From Brasenia schreberi (Eukaryota; Streptophyta; Magnoliopsida; Nymphaeales; Cabombaceae): a stretch of DNA of 64,000 nt. The stretch spans positions 12,025,501-12,089,500 of the forward strand of contig JAYKKT010000061.1 in the NCBI GenBank assembly GCA_036023115.1. Reading direction: 5' to 3'. The position numbers and the translations under genes were made by a program. Shown one piece after another: positions 34,816 through 47,052 of this stretch (the first letter of the stretch is position 1; each line of letters opens with the position of its first letter). Below the pieces are notes generated by a model that saw only the letters and a list, made by a program, of their open reading frames with translations, made no database searches and was not told the DNA's origin.

Positions 34816-35034
34816 CTTACACATTTATCAGGATTTGTATCTAGATAAGTATATAAACTTTATATGCATGATGGTTCATTTTGCTTCTCATGCTTTGTTT
34901 TAAACTTTAGAACCGTGTACCGAACTGTCAGTCTTTTTTCCCTGTTAGAATTGGCCTGAATTGAGTCAAAGTGTTCAATATCCAGAACGGAATAAAACCG
35001 TGGTTTGGTTCTAGCGGTTTCTTGAATACCCCTA
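34557..35034. mobile_element. non-autonomous hAT element, 478 bp, inside SINE copy 2
   Basis: Ends TAGGGGT ... ACCCCTA (perfect 7 bp inverted repeat). Target duplication GTGCAACT (34549-34556) and GTGCAACC (35035-35042), 8 bp with one change; shifted by one base it is perfect AGTGCAAC. 8 bp TSD and TAGGGGT ends are hAT hallmarks. Interior is non-coding, with GGTTTGGTTCGGTTTT words usual in plant hAT MITEs and a (TA)n tract (34772-34812). Confidence 0.85.
34772..34812. repeat. (AT)n microsatellite inside hAT element
   Basis: About 20 AT units. Confidence 0.95.
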
Positions 35035-35091
35035 GTGCAACCCTCTAGCCAGTGGGCCACATCCTTTGAGGCCACGCTTATTGTAGCTCAT

Positions 35092-35334
35092 TCTGCTAAG
35101 ATGATATCTTGGTATTGCATAGAGCAACTTGTGCATTTGACATGCAAATGACGTTTCTAGCAATTTTGATAATTGTTGTGTTCCAATTTGTCATTCATGG
35201 TAGCACAATTATTCACACTGAACTGTTTATCATCTGAAATTTAAATGAACAAGTAACATTTAATATGTTATAATAAATTAAACTATATGTAAATATACAA
35301 TAAGATTAATAAAATATAAGTAATTACCATTTTC
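35092..35334. other. unassigned AT-rich DNA
   Basis: Between SINE copy 2 and the transposase relic; may hold the 3' end of that hAT element, but no terminal repeat was found. Confidence 0.4.
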
Positions 35335-36210
35335 TAAAGTCCACAACTAATTTTGGCAGCACATTGAAGCTTTCATTGTTGATTATTTCAATTTTTCAAT
35401 GGTCATTTGATGATACAACTCTTAGTACTAAAAGCATATTTAAAAGCAACAATAGTGAGTGGAATGATATGTATCTTTACCTATTTTATGTAGCGTTGAA
35501 AACTTAATTTCCATTTATCTTCCATCATAATAATAGGTGAAAGTCATGAGTTCTTGGGAGCACATATTTTTTAAAGTAAAAATCAAGTTCAGCTTGAGTA
35601 GATAAACTTTTTTGGTACTTTTTAATTGAAAATGCCTATCAAAACATTAAGTGCATATGACTTCTTGAAAACTATGCTCATGTATGGTTAATGGACTTTT
35701 CCCTTTTCATATTCACTAATAGTAAAAGGATCCAATAACTCATGGAATAAAGGTCATATTTGACTTTTTAATTGAAAACACCTATCAAAACATTGTCATT
35801 TGTTCAACTCTTACAATTTTACTTACATAATCATCTTCATGTAACTCTTGACAGTAAAATTTAAATTATACCTTATCCAACACTATAATAATACATAACT
35901 AAGTCCCAATTGATACTCCTTTTGTTTTCTTATTATCGACCATTTTTAGGATCAACTCAATTCACAATTTAACAATCTGATTGAAAAGCAAAAACAACAT
36001 TAATAGTCAGAAACATATCGTGTCAAATTGTTAATAGGATATGATAACATTGATATAATTAAAAAGACAATAAGCACAAGACTATCGCGTTACACAAGTG
36101 TTGATCTATACAGAATGGCTGGACATGAATATGAAAATAAACAGGGAGATAAATAGATAGGTGATCTACAGGGAGTTGAAATTACATGAAACAAAATTAT
36201 GCAACAATAC

Positions 36211-36278
36211 CACTTTAATTTGCTTATGATCAACACCATGTTCCTTGATCAAATCAATCGCTGCAACAATTGTGCCAC
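36211..36278 (-). pseudogene. uracil phosphoribosyltransferase exon captured in hAT relic
   Basis: 68 bp exon with both splice sites on the minus strand: acceptor CATTTCAG then GTGGCACAATTG, donor GTATTG after AAAGTG. It reads (G)GTIVAAIDLIKEHGVDHKQIKV without stop. This is the PRPP-binding segment of UPRT (family form D-P-M-L-A-T-G-G-T-I-V-A-A-x-D-L-L). UPRT makes UMP from uracil and PRPP in pyrimidine salvage. No other UPRT exon was found within several kb, and transposase sequence lies on both sides, so this looks like a captured gene fragment with intron flanks, not a working gene. Confidence 0.75.
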
Positions 36279-37312
36279 CTGAAATGGAGTTGCCAAATGA
36301 TGGGTTCAATTAATCTCAAAATCAACAATTTCATAGTAATGCATGCTAACACATTCACATACAAACTTAACATGTAGGCTTTATGAATCCATCAACTTCA
36401 GCAATGGAACCTTATAAACATGCAGATCTAATACTGATGGGGCAACAAGTGTAATATAAGTTGTTGTAGCCAACTGCCAAACAATAAGCAAGAAACTGAC
36501 AAAAGCTACAAGGATGTTGGCTTTTGCAAATGATATGTAGAATCCATAATATTAACAATATATATTTATATACAAGATATTATTAACATTGTACTAATAT
36601 TTTTTGGAACTACCACTAGCCATATCCTTAATAACCAAAGGATCATTATCGAGTCAATTATTTAAAACAAACTTAATTTCACAAATCTTGTCAAAGTACA
36701 TATTGGCAGTTGGATATTACGTTCTAGAAAATAATTGTTAACCTTATAAGAAAACCTTCAACTTTCACAATTTTATTCAACAACCATTCACTATTAGTGA
36801 CCATTGTTTTGTTTTATGGGTCAACTTGCCTTACACAACAAAAAAACATCCTTATACAAAGTAGCATTCTCCAACATCATGTACATAGAATTTCATCTTA
36901 TTTTGCAATAAAAACCAACTTATTCTTAACTAAAATACCCGATCTAGTATGCATGCTAACAAATATCTTTACTCTCTTAAGTGTAACGATCCACTATGCT
37001 ATATTACTTCTACTTAACCCAATTATATGCTTCATGGAGTCTACTCCATCTTATATGATTAAATTCAAAATATGCATACAATACCTCATATGAAATAATG
37101 TTTCACCTAACATCAAATAATTACCATCTAGACATCCCAAAAAATTATTTATCATTGAATTATTGGTAGAACAATTATCCAATGGTTGATAACTTCCTGT
37201 TTATGTTTTATTCCAATAATGATTTTATTATTATATGAGAAAATGCTTCACTTATATGAGGTGTAGGAACATATGTGAAACTTCAAAATAAACACATACA
37301 ATAACAAGTTAT

Positions 37313-37510
37313 ATAATACTAAACTAAATAAAAGTTATCTCAAAATTCAGTTTTGAAGTTTCTAAGAAATATCTACAAAATATGTTATAACCACCATAAA
37401 ACCCTTAAATTTAATAATACTAAACTGAATAAAAGTTATCTCAAAATTCAATTTTGAAGTTTCTAAGAAATATCTACAAAATATGTTGTAACCATCATAA
37501 AACCCTTAAT
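37313..37510. repeat. 101 bp tandem duplication in hAT relic
   Basis: Two copies with 101 bp spacing (TAATACTAAACTRAATAAAAG at 37314 and 37415), about 95 percent alike by eye. Both read the transposase block KGFMVVTTYFVDIS on the minus strand. Confidence 0.9.
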
Positions 37511-38110
37511 ATGATTTAAAATTCACGTCACATGTTATTTCTACCCTCCCTTCAATATTATCATTTTTTTTTTTAATTTTTTTATCCTCATAATTTTTTA
37601 TGGTATTTTTCTTAATGTTTTTACATGTTGGGCACTTGAAAGCGGATTGCAAGCTAAATATAAACTTTTTTATACCAACATGATCTACTATACTTAATAG
37701 GTATTTATGTGTCAAAATCATCTTGGTAAGTTTCTTTGTTAAATACTCTTGATCAAAGGAGCTGGACTTATTTTGCTTACATACTTCAAAAAACTAGCAA
37801 CAATAGTTGATTTGCTTTATGTAACTCCTTTTAAATGGTATCGCTTTACATGGTTTTTTGATGCCTTGGGTTTGCAACAAATGTAGATGATATTTTTCCT
37901 TTCGCTCACCAATTACCTTATATTGATTGAATTCCTCTAATATATACTTTTATTGAAGCTTTGTTATAATCTTTTTCACTTATATTTTCAACTAAAGGTT
38001 GCTCAATGGATGCTACATGTTGATCGGCCCAAGTTGAACTGAGACTTTCTATTCCATGCCACAAATTCTTAGGTTGCCTAATAGGAATTGAATTCAAACT
38101 AACTTCTTGA

Positions 38111-39939
38111 CTTGAAATACTCTCAAGGTCTTAACATGATGTTATCTCCATATATTATGTGAACCCTTTAGCACCTATAAATAAAAGTTAGGTAACAAGT
38201 TAAGAATTGAGATAAGATATTAGATATCATTAGCCTAGAACAAAATATGATCATTGATATGAAATTGACCAAATATCTATTCAAAGCCCGACTAACATAT
38301 TCATACATAACTAATAAAAACATAAATAAACATTGTACCTCAAATATGTAACAAAGTACAACCATAAGTCAAGCTTAAAATTTTAAAATAGGTGTTGCAA
38401 AATGTAATAATAGTGGAGTGCTTCTCAGGTTCATAGTACTCTCATGGTAAGAAGTGATATTCTCATGGCAAGAAGCAATGTACTCCAATTAAAATCCAAT
38501 TCATAGTAATCTAAAAGCATAAAAGAACACCAAATGCAAACTAATTCACTCTGGTTCATAAAAAAACACTTACCATGCGAGCAAGAAGGAGAGAATTGAA
38601 ACACGAATTTGAGAAAATGAAAAGATCTAATTCAAAAGAACAGTTATGACCATTATCAATAAACAAGAATTCAAACTCAAATTTGTTGCGATCAAAACCC
38701 TAAGAAACAAATTAAGCAAAATGAGAACCTTGAATTATGGTAGGAGATAACATAAACAATAAACAAGATTCAATCTAAAAAATGCAATAATTGAAACCCT
38801 AGCCACAATAGGAACACAATCCTAAAAAAAGGCTGTAGATTACTTATTGCAAAAGAGGGACATGCAAACAATTAGGGCTTGCAAACACACCCAAACATTA
38901 TAGCCCACAAAAAAGTTGTTTCTCGCCAACTGTGTGTGTGTGTGTAATATATACTCCAGGATGGGTCGGGTTGGGTCTAGTGCAGACCGGACCCTCCCTG
39001 CATCTCCTTCAACCTACGTCCTACCCTGCCCAGCTTCAGGGCGGGTTTTTAGACCTAAAAATCCACCTCATGTTGGGTGGGGCAAAACAGGTTCCCATAA
39101 GTCAGGTCAAAATTACTATCCTTAGTAAGTCCCTCTTTGATTTTATTTTTTTCTCATCTTCTTCATTTGGCCGCCATAGTCAAGAGTGGATATGTGACAA
39201 AGCTGCATCTCCCCATCTAGAGTGACACAACTAACTCTCTGTAAATTGCAATTGTGGAGCTGACGACATCAAATATACAAAAAAATATGACCGAATCCAT
39301 GAATGTACATTTGAAAAACAAAATACCTCTTTAAATCAATTGCTTAAACATCCTCCTCCCCATCTTCTTCTTATTTTGTGGGAGAAGGCGAGAAAACTTT
39401 GATAGGGTCTCATTATGTGTCATCCAATTACAGAATAAGGCTCCAGAGATCGGGTTCTAACAGGGTCAATGACAATGAGAGAGAGTTCACAATAGCGAGA
39501 GAGGAACCATATGAGATGATAGGGATAGTATGAGAATTTTTAAAAATGAGTGAGGATATTTTTGGAAATCATGAAAAATTTCGGGTGTAGCAATAGTGAT
39601 GCCCTTTTTATTTGTACATGAAACAACCACCCATGTGAGAGAAGGTAATATGAACTTTTGAGTTCTTTTGTTTGTGGTGCTTTTCATCAACTTATTTAAA
39701 TAGTCACATATAAGTGGCCAATAAGGACATAGCCGCCACGTTTGGTACGAACCTTACCTAGATGTCAAGAGTTTATTTTGTGATCACTCAAGGGGAAGAA
39801 GGATGGGACATGTATCACGTCTGACATAACTCTCAATAATAATTCAAAATATAATCACATGTTACAATGAGGAATTGAAGAATGGTTTTATTTCACTAAT
39901 AAAAATCTATACTTTTAATTGTTTTCCTTCATGGTAATA
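38111..39939. other. unassigned DNA with a G/C-rich MITE-like patch
   Basis: Mostly AT-rich. 38955-39120 begins CCAGGATGGGTCGGGTTGGG and is rich in GGGCGGG and GGGTGGGG words typical of hAT-type MITEs; its other end was not found. The two overlapping plus frames there are artefacts. May include the 5' part of the hAT element whose transposase ends near 38.1 kb. Confidence 0.4.
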
Positions 39940-40055
39940 AAAAAAGATTTCAAGGAGGTCTAGTCAACCAAGAGTAAACCCAAAGGCTAGGACTTGACTC
40001 GAACCCATAAGTGTGCTTTGCAGCCAAGACACTTTTCTCCAAAGCATCATCCACC
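39940..40055 (-). mobile_element. possible SINE fragment hit by hAT insertion
   Basis: Minus strand ATGGGTTCGAGTCAAGTCC is a good B box and GGATGATGCTTTGGAGAAAAG lies in the A-box place. No poly(A) or TSD. The hAT element at 40056 is inserted at its edge. Confidence 0.4.
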
Positions 40056-40802
40056 TAGACATGGTTATAGTTACCTTGGAACCTAGAACCATAATTGAAC
40101 CGTTTCGAGGTCGGTTATGGTTTGAGAACCACCATGGGCAGTTTCAGTTTTGGATTTGATTTAATGTTTTATATTACTTATATATTACTAATAAGTATTT
40201 TTATGTTTAAACTAATATTTTAAAATGAGAAAACATGAAATAATGAGCTTTTAAAAGTTACTTTTGCTTATGTTATTTTAAAATCATTATTGAATATTTT
40301 AAGTTTTTAAAATATTAAAATGAAATGCCAAAAATAAATTAAATCAACTTATCAGTCATATTGTGATGGCTGGTTCCTTTGCTTTGTAGGGTGGAAAAAT
40401 CTTATGGGCATTACTATTGCAAATTACTATACACAGACTCTTTTTTTGTGATTTCTAAATGTGTCTCCATTGATTTTCAGAAATTCTTGCATTACTCCAA
40501 CCTCACATGCAGTTCCTCTCTCTCCTACGTTGTGAACCATATCTCTTGTTGTTGTTGATCCCGCTAGAGACCAATCGCCTATGCCTTCTTTTGAAGCCAA
40601 ACGATGCACAAATGGACTTTGTTGGAGCTCCATCACCTTCTTGAATAAAAGAAGAAAAAAAAAGGAGAAGAAGAGATTTCAGTGCTTGATTCAACAAAGT
40701 ATTTGTGTGTAGAGGTACATTCATGTATTTGTTTTTTTTTATTTGCATTTGTTTGCCCAACAATTGTAAGTCATCGAGAGTTGGGATAGCCATGCCCCCC
40801 TT

Positions 40803-40934
40803 GATGCAACACAATCATATTTTTCTAGATAGGAAGATGTAGCATAATCATGTCTCCCTAGATGAGGAGATGTGGCACAATCATATCTCCCTTGACTAGG
40901 AGGTGCAACTTTTTCATATCTCCGCCCTAACTAT
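40803..40934. repeat. 33 bp tandem repeat, about 4 copies
   Basis: Units start at 40803, 40836, 40869 and 40902; core GATGTRGCAYAATCATRTCTCCCT. Inside the 1547 bp hAT element. Confidence 0.85.
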
Positions 40935-40970
40935 GGTGACCGAAAGAAAAAGATGAAGAAGAATAAAATT

Positions 40971-41121
40971 GAGGATGAACTTAAAATACTATTTTTTTTT
41001 ATCTAATCAAGGACGTAACCTCAAATATAATAGATTTTTTCTTTTCGAGGATGAACTTAAAATATATTGTTTTGATCTAATCAAGGACGTAACCTCAAAT
41101 ATAATAGATTTTTTCTTTTCC
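40971..41121. repeat. 76 bp tandem duplication
   Basis: GAGGATGAACTTAAAATA at 40971 and 41047; the copies share ATCTAATCAAGGACGTAACC and run to TTTTTTCTTTTC. Inside the same hAT element. Confidence 0.9.
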
Positions 41122-41610
41122 TTTTCTGATTCGGTAAGAGACTGTTGATTCTTCAAAGAGTACGTTGATTCTCTGATTCAACTGTTTTTCTTTTTGGAAA
41201 GTCGAATATAGATATGTAGTCTATAATGTATGAAAAGTAGATTCCAACGGTTGACAAAAGCTATAGAAGGTTGCAGCAAGCTACACAGAAGGATGTCAGA
41301 ATCATGCAGCGGGGTTTGCATTTGCATGAGAGAGATGAAGTTGGTGTAGCTTCATATTTTATGAAAAATGGGTGTGTGAATAGTAAAATGGGTGTGACAA
41401 TAGCAACTATGAATTTTTTGGGGAAATGAAAAAAGTTTAAAAGGAAACTGGACCAGAATCATTGGTTCCACTTCTTAGAAACTCTAAACAATAACTGAGC
41501 TGAACAATCTCGAGGCTTGGTTGTGGTTTTACCATTTCCTGTTTTCAGTTTGATGTGGTTCGGGTTCAAACTGCCTTGTTGATTACAAACCGATCATGTC
41601 TACATCCACC

Positions 41611-44441
41611 ATGTAAAGCAATCTAATCCAATATATGACCCAATTGAAATCCAACTTAACTGAAATATAAATAAGTCTAATTCAGGCTTGACCAAATCGA
41701 GGGCCACCATATGCTATGAATTGTTCGCACAACGTTTAATTTATTTTCAAACCCCATTTGTCATTTTTCAAATGTGAAATCATTTGAGATTTTGTATCTT
41801 TTCATACTCACTATAGAAGCTTATTTATTTGTATATCCCTCTCAAAACTTGCACTTGTATGTATAAGCTTCTTACAAAAATGCTTTACTTTGTCATGTTT
41901 CATTGTTTTTGTATGTAAACTTGCCTAATTGTCATGGCTCATCATACTGTGAACTATCTTATTAAACAAGTTAATAATTATGAAGGGTTTTGTACCATAA
42001 CTCATAGTTAACTGTTGGATTAACTAGTGTGGTTAAGCAAATTAGTGAACCAGAATATTGATTAAAGATAAAGTGTTGAGGATTTTTTTGGGGTCTAAAC
42101 CACTGGGTGTCTGGAAACCGACTAATCTAGTTTGAGTCAGGTTGGCCCACTATGGGTTAAAATTTCTCCGATGGTGGTTTCATCCATCTAGAAGACTCGA
42201 AGGCTCATGCTTAAGGGAACAAGTGGTGAATCACTTGAACAACCAACTCTTTGGTTGTTAAAGACTTCTTGTTGGGTGATTTTCAAAATGCATGGTGAAG
42301 GGTTATGGTTGCAGTCATTTTATGACATTAAAAGTCATATTTTGAGTGATAATTGTGCTCATTAGTAGCAACTCATGAGTATTTTATAACTATATTATGA
42401 CATTAAAAGTCACTGGAGAGGTAATTGTACTCATTAGTAGTACCTGATAATGATTGTGACTCACAAGGATTTTTGTAGCCATGTTGTGGTATTAAAAGCC
42501 TATTTAATAATTGTCTACTAATGTGACATAACTCATGTATTAACAATCATGTTGTGACACTAATATCTACCTTCTTGAGTGGTGATTGTGACTCATAATT
42601 CACATGTAATTAACAATCATGTTATGATGCTAATAGCTACCTTCTTGAATAGCAATTATGTTCATTAATAATGTATCATAAGTTATATCTTCACCATGTC
42701 TATATATAGTGATTTGGTTAAACAAGATTTATCCAACTTTTCTCCCATGGTGTGAGTCATTTCATACTTAGTTTTTAAAGAGAGTTTACAAGTCTTATTT
42801 GAGTATTAATTAGATTTGTAAAGTCATCATCTTTATTTTGCCGGTTCGTCTAAAACTCGGTTGCACTCATATAAGAGGAACCAAAAGTTTTCATTGTATC
42901 ATGAAAGTATTTGTTGAGGTCCATTGCATTCGATTGTTTGATATCGGTAGCAGTAAATAAACCTAGAAATTAGTGTTTATCATAGCTCAAAGAATAACAC
43001 TATTCCAACCTCCTTTTTCGGAGTCTTAAATTCGATCTCCCAGGTACTAGCCACTCAAGAAACTGTGCCATCTTCAAGATATATGTACCAAAATTTCCTA
43101 TAATAGGGTTGTATGGATGCTTTTGGGACTAGTACATGAACACTTTAATTTGTAGAGTGATTGGATTCGACCTACCATTGCTCACTCATACTACACCATT
43201 GTTTTTTGGGAGTACGAGTATAATAACATTATCTTTCATTCTTTTTCAAAAATCCTTTAAAAAAATTAAATTACACTTATGCTACTAAAAAGCAATGGAT
43301 AAGGAAGATCCGGTTTTTCCTGGTTTCTAATATGTATTAATGCAAAAATCTCAATTTCCTAGTAACATCTATGATATATTTTTGAGGTTTTATGTTGTGG
43401 ATGGTCTGATAGTAATTGTCTCCAGATACCGGGGGTTTCAATTATGACAAAAAAAGAAATTCATTGACATTAAAACAAAAATTTTCTAAATAAATTTTAA
43501 TCTTGCTGGAGACTTTCTGTGCCATTTTTCCTTATCTTCTAGACAATTGAAACCTTTTATCGCAACAATTGATCTACTTATAGTTTCTCTCATCCTATAT
43601 GAATTAACCATTAACATGAGTATAACATGCTCACCTTGTAAGAGCTGGTCAAAATTGTAATTTCTAAACTTTTGCGTAAACCATAAATTCAAGTTAATTT
43701 TATTAGGATATTTAAGGTGTATTATCAATTTACTTAAACCTTTCTACAATAGGAAAATTCAAGTAAATAATGGTTGTTTTATTTAGGGTATAGCAAAAAG
43801 TGTCTATCAACTGGACTTGGCTTGGCTCATGAAAAGATGACAAACAATTCAAAGTAGACATGCCGGTTAAATGAGGAACCAAGAACTAGCACCCACTAGG
43901 TCTCATTTTTGGTTTTAATCCTGCTAGTTCTGGATCCAATTTCCAAACATAGTTATGGATTCAATTATGTGGGAGTTCCAATTCTAGTTTTCTTCCGGTT
44001 TGTTTTAAGTTTCGGATTAGATTCTGGTTTGCTTTCCCAATTCTTACATCATGACGAACCCAATTAATGCATAACATCTTTTGGTTCATAATCTTATATA
44101 AACATTTCTATCGTTCGATCTTTGAGATTAATAGTTGAAGTGATAACATAAAAAAATATTTAATACATATTCAAAATATAGAAGTACAATGGTATTCTTT
44201 TACTTTTTTTTAATTCAAATCTCCATAGTGATTATACCAATTGAATGGTAGAAATGTTTATGTCAATTATGCATTGAAAGACATTATGCATTTACCACTA
44301 CCTCTCTATATATTTATATAAAGTGAGGAACTAATGGTTTCGGTTCAACATGGAACCACCTCTTTTCATATCACCCATTTCATTGCAGTCGTTAGGTTAG
44401 CATTTGGTTGATTTCAGATCTAGTTTGGTTTGGTTCGAACT
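41611..44441. other. AT-rich unassigned DNA with degenerate repeats
   Basis: No coding frame or RNA gene. 42300-42690 holds degenerate repeats, clearest at 42541 and 42611 (AACAATCATGTTRTGA, about 70 bp apart). The stretch from about 42013 (TGTTGGATTAAC) to 42920 with a TATATATAG near 42700 might be an old LTR but primer site and partner are missing. 43855-44440 starts TAGACATGCCGG and resembles the left part of the 40056 hAT element, so a second, broken copy is likely. Confidence 0.4.
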
Positions 44442-44449
44442 GCAGAGTG

Positions 44450-47052
44450 TAGGGATGTTCATGGGGTGGATATCATGATCCCTGACTTCGATAGGGACCA
44501 GAGACCCATCCCCATGACAGGGACAAGAAATCCCCCCATTCCTGCTCGTGTGTCTTCCATGGGTCCCTATGGGGAGCACCCCTGTGTGTTGCTTACAAGT
44601 TACAATGACATTCCATTGTATTAGGGGCACCAAGTTTCTCAGTGAAAGCAAGCTGCATGTCAATATACTCACATCATAGTTGACCAAGATATAATACAAA
44701 AACCACTATTGCTATGGACCTATGATGATTGGAATATAAGAGCCCCTCTGATCTGGTTCATTTGTTGATCATAATTGAAGAATTGTGTCAAGTGAGTTCA
44801 GAAATGGATCATGCCATAGATACTAATCAATTAAGCAACAAATTATGTTTTACAAATTTGTAACAAACTCCCTAGCATAAATCAAGTTTATAACACATGA
44901 TATGAACACGTAATTTACAAAATCATGGAATAATATTACAATGACCAATCATTTTCAAGAACATAATTTTTCTTTGAACACCAAAATTCATTTAGATTGG
45001 CCATTCAGCAGACCACTTAGGGCTCACAAGTCAACCTGTCCAGTAAATTCCCTCAAGCCCTATTGAGCTTGGTTAGATTTGTTAAACATCATAAGCGTAT
45101 TTGCCCGCCTCATAGAACGTAGAGCCCCCATGGAAAGAATAGAAGCATCTGATGTGTAACTTTTCTTCATCTTGAAACAACATACATTACTAAGGAGCTG
45201 GGGCTTGCCCAATCTGAGCTGGAATATCACTCTTCAAACCTGCACAAGGTTGATTTTGTTGAATGAACTAATTCATATAGTTGAAACTCGGCATGTGTAA
45301 TCTAGAAACTAAAACTCAAAATCATGCAGAAGATAAAAGAATAACTCTCCAGATTGTCTGTTGAATGGTCCTTAATCTCTAAAAAAATGATAAATCTAAA
45401 TGTCATATTGCAAAATGAAACAAGCTAAACTAGAATAAGAAGCCACTGGTTACTCTCTTTAAGTCTCTCTATTACAATAAGAAGTTTTGGCAAATAGAGA
45501 AAACAAAGATTTAGATATTTCATGTATTTATGAGGACAATTTAAGCAACTTGGCCATTCAGTTTGGATAGGCGCATAACATAATTTTTAATTAAAATTTT
45601 CAGTGTTTCAACTTATAAGTTTTGTTCCTTCAATGGCAATATTAGATTCAATCCACAAATTGAGTAGTCATTGGGTTACTTTCATACTTGGCTTTAGCAA
45701 GCATAGAGCTAAGCGAGTTGACCTCTAGACTAGTATCAATAGAAAGACATCAAAGAGACACATACTTCATACTTTAGATAAACTAATCATTGCATAGAGA
45801 TATAAAAAAATCTAATATATACTTGAGACTCAAGTATATATATTATGAAAAACTGAAGCTTACATACATATGGAAGAAGGATCTCCAAGTAATCAATAAT
45901 GATGAAAATGGTCAATCAATGACTAGTTAGATACACCATCCACTATGTAATCGTAAAGAAGCACAAATCAGAATAGGAATATACTTTACATAATTATTTA
46001 CATCTATAAAGTATATGGATCACATGTTTATTAATTGGTTGTTGTAGTTGACTAGTTGTTATTGGAATTTTTCTATTTTCTTGTGGCTGGTAAACATGTG
46101 AAAAGAAATGTTGGAGGCATGCAGAGATCTTCTTACTAGTCATTATTCTTGGAATGTTTACCTTGCTTTCCATGTTGACTCATTCTCATTAGTAGGAAAA
46201 CGTGGTTCATGAATAAAGTAAAAAATTGACTCTTTTAAAAAAATAATTAGTTAAGTCTAATAACAAAAAAGGATCATTGTACATGAAGTCCTACATTCAT
46301 TTAATAGGTGATTGTCATGAACACCGTACACTTTGTATTAGATGGTTTAGGTTTTATTATTATGTAGTACTACTATCAATGAGTGTGAATTAGTATTGTC
46401 GTTGCTCATGGTTCTACTTTCCTTTTCTGATCTATGTTGATGACAATACATCATATTACTTCAGTTGCAGAGGAATCGTAATTAAGGAAAAATTTACTCG
46501 TAGTAGATGACACCAAATAAAAACTGTATTTGTTCATCTAGTTACACGGGCCAAACCTTTCGAATGATGAATCAAAAACCTAATGGAACGGTTAGAATTG
46601 AGACACAGAGAAGAAGTCCCTTATGATTGTCACTGTGAGTGTGAGAGAGGCTGGGGACTGGAGAGTGAGGAGACTTGGTCATCGTATACCTGACCTAAGA
46701 GTGAAAGCAATCCATTGGTCATCTTCTCCACTGAGTGCCGATGAAAAAAGTCGCAACATTTAACAACTTTTTCCTTTCTTAGGGTTTTGTTTTTTGTTGG
46801 TTACATATTTATAGTTTAAATTCATATTTATAAACATAAATCTTAAAAATGAGTTAATTAGCCAAAATCCATCAAATAGGTCTACAAAACGAGTATGTGA
46901 GATGAGTCCTCAAGACCACGGAATGAGGACCTCAAGTCCTGGTCCTCGCCGTGATCTCCACTCCCTTTGGACCTGACTCAAAACTGTGAATTGAGACTCC
47001 GAATTTGCCCCATTCCGTCGGGAGGGGGGATCCCCACCCCATGGACACCCTA
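44450..47052. mobile_element. non-autonomous hAT-like element, 2603 bp
   Basis: Inverted ends: left TAGGGATGTTCATGGGGTGG, right (reverse complement) TAGGGTGTCCATGGGGTGG, differing by one gap and one base. Flanks GCAGAGTG (44442-44449) and GTAGGGTG (47053-47060) agree at 6 of 8, both differences transitions, consistent with an old 8 bp TSD. No transposase remains inside; AT-rich interior with no frame above 60 codons away from the ends. Confidence 0.65.

Larger units (their letters stand above)
34457..35079 (-). mobile_element. tRNA-derived SINE, copy 2, split by a hAT insertion
   Basis: Minus strand, in two parts (35079-35042 and 34556-34457). Rejoined in order it has GGCCCACTGGCTAGAGGG (A-box-like), GTTGCACTCTTTGACAAC, AGGGATTCAATACCCGG (B-box-like) and CCACCTTGCCTG before a T/C-rich tail, collinear with SINE copy 1. 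Outer TSD ATTACAGCTCAT (34445-34456) and ATTGTAGCTCAT (35080-35091), 10 of 12. Confidence 0.75.
35335..38110 (-). pseudogene. hAT transposase relic (zinc finger BED / RICESLEEPER-like)
   Basis: Decayed transposase read on the minus strand in family order. About 37960-37840: possible BED-finger remnant. 37721-37506: EYLTKKLTKMILTHKYLLSIVDHVGIKKF. 37510-37313: KGFMVVTTYFVDIS, present twice through a 101 bp duplication. 37210-37090: PLDNCSTNNSMINNFLGCLD, then MLGETLFHMRYCMHILNLI (the C-x-H core block). About 36950: TLKRVKIFV. 36740-36600: YFDKICEIKFVLNN, then VIKDMAS. About 35890-35820: ELHEDDYVSKIVRVEQM. 35590-35520: QAELDFYFKKYVLPRTHDFH. 35500-35340: dimerisation region with YAFST and TMKASMCCQN-stop-LW. 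Frameshifts and stops throughout. A segment of roughly 650 bp between about 36590 and 35930 does not belong to the transposase and includes a host exon. Confidence 0.85.
40056..41602. mobile_element. non-autonomous hAT-like element, 1547 bp, perfect 8 bp TSD
   Basis: Perfect 8 bp TSD CATCCACC (40048-40055 and 41603-41610) and inverted ends TAGACATG ... CATGTCTA. Sub-terminal words such as GAACCATAATTGAACC and TGGTTCGGGTTCAAAC recall other plant hAT elements. Interior holds two unrelated tandem repeats and no transposase. Minus frames 40427-40814 have no family resemblance. Confidence 0.8.

Noticed and set aside
36404..36480. Further UPRT coding piece (LDLHVYKVPLLK reading)
   Set aside because: It lies on the wrong side of the exon for the family order and the match to the UPRT LHVY-type block is too short.
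38916..39225. Two overlapping plus frames with Pro/Gly-rich peptides
   Set aside because: They come from a G/C-rich MITE-like patch read in two frames; codon sense is poor.
40803..40934. CRISPR-like array
   Set aside because: The 33 bp units are contiguous tandem repeats without unique spacers, in plant transposon DNA.
42013..42920. Solo LTR starting TGTTGGATTAAC
   Set aside because: No primer site, no partner and no TSD; kept only as a remark in the spacer entry.
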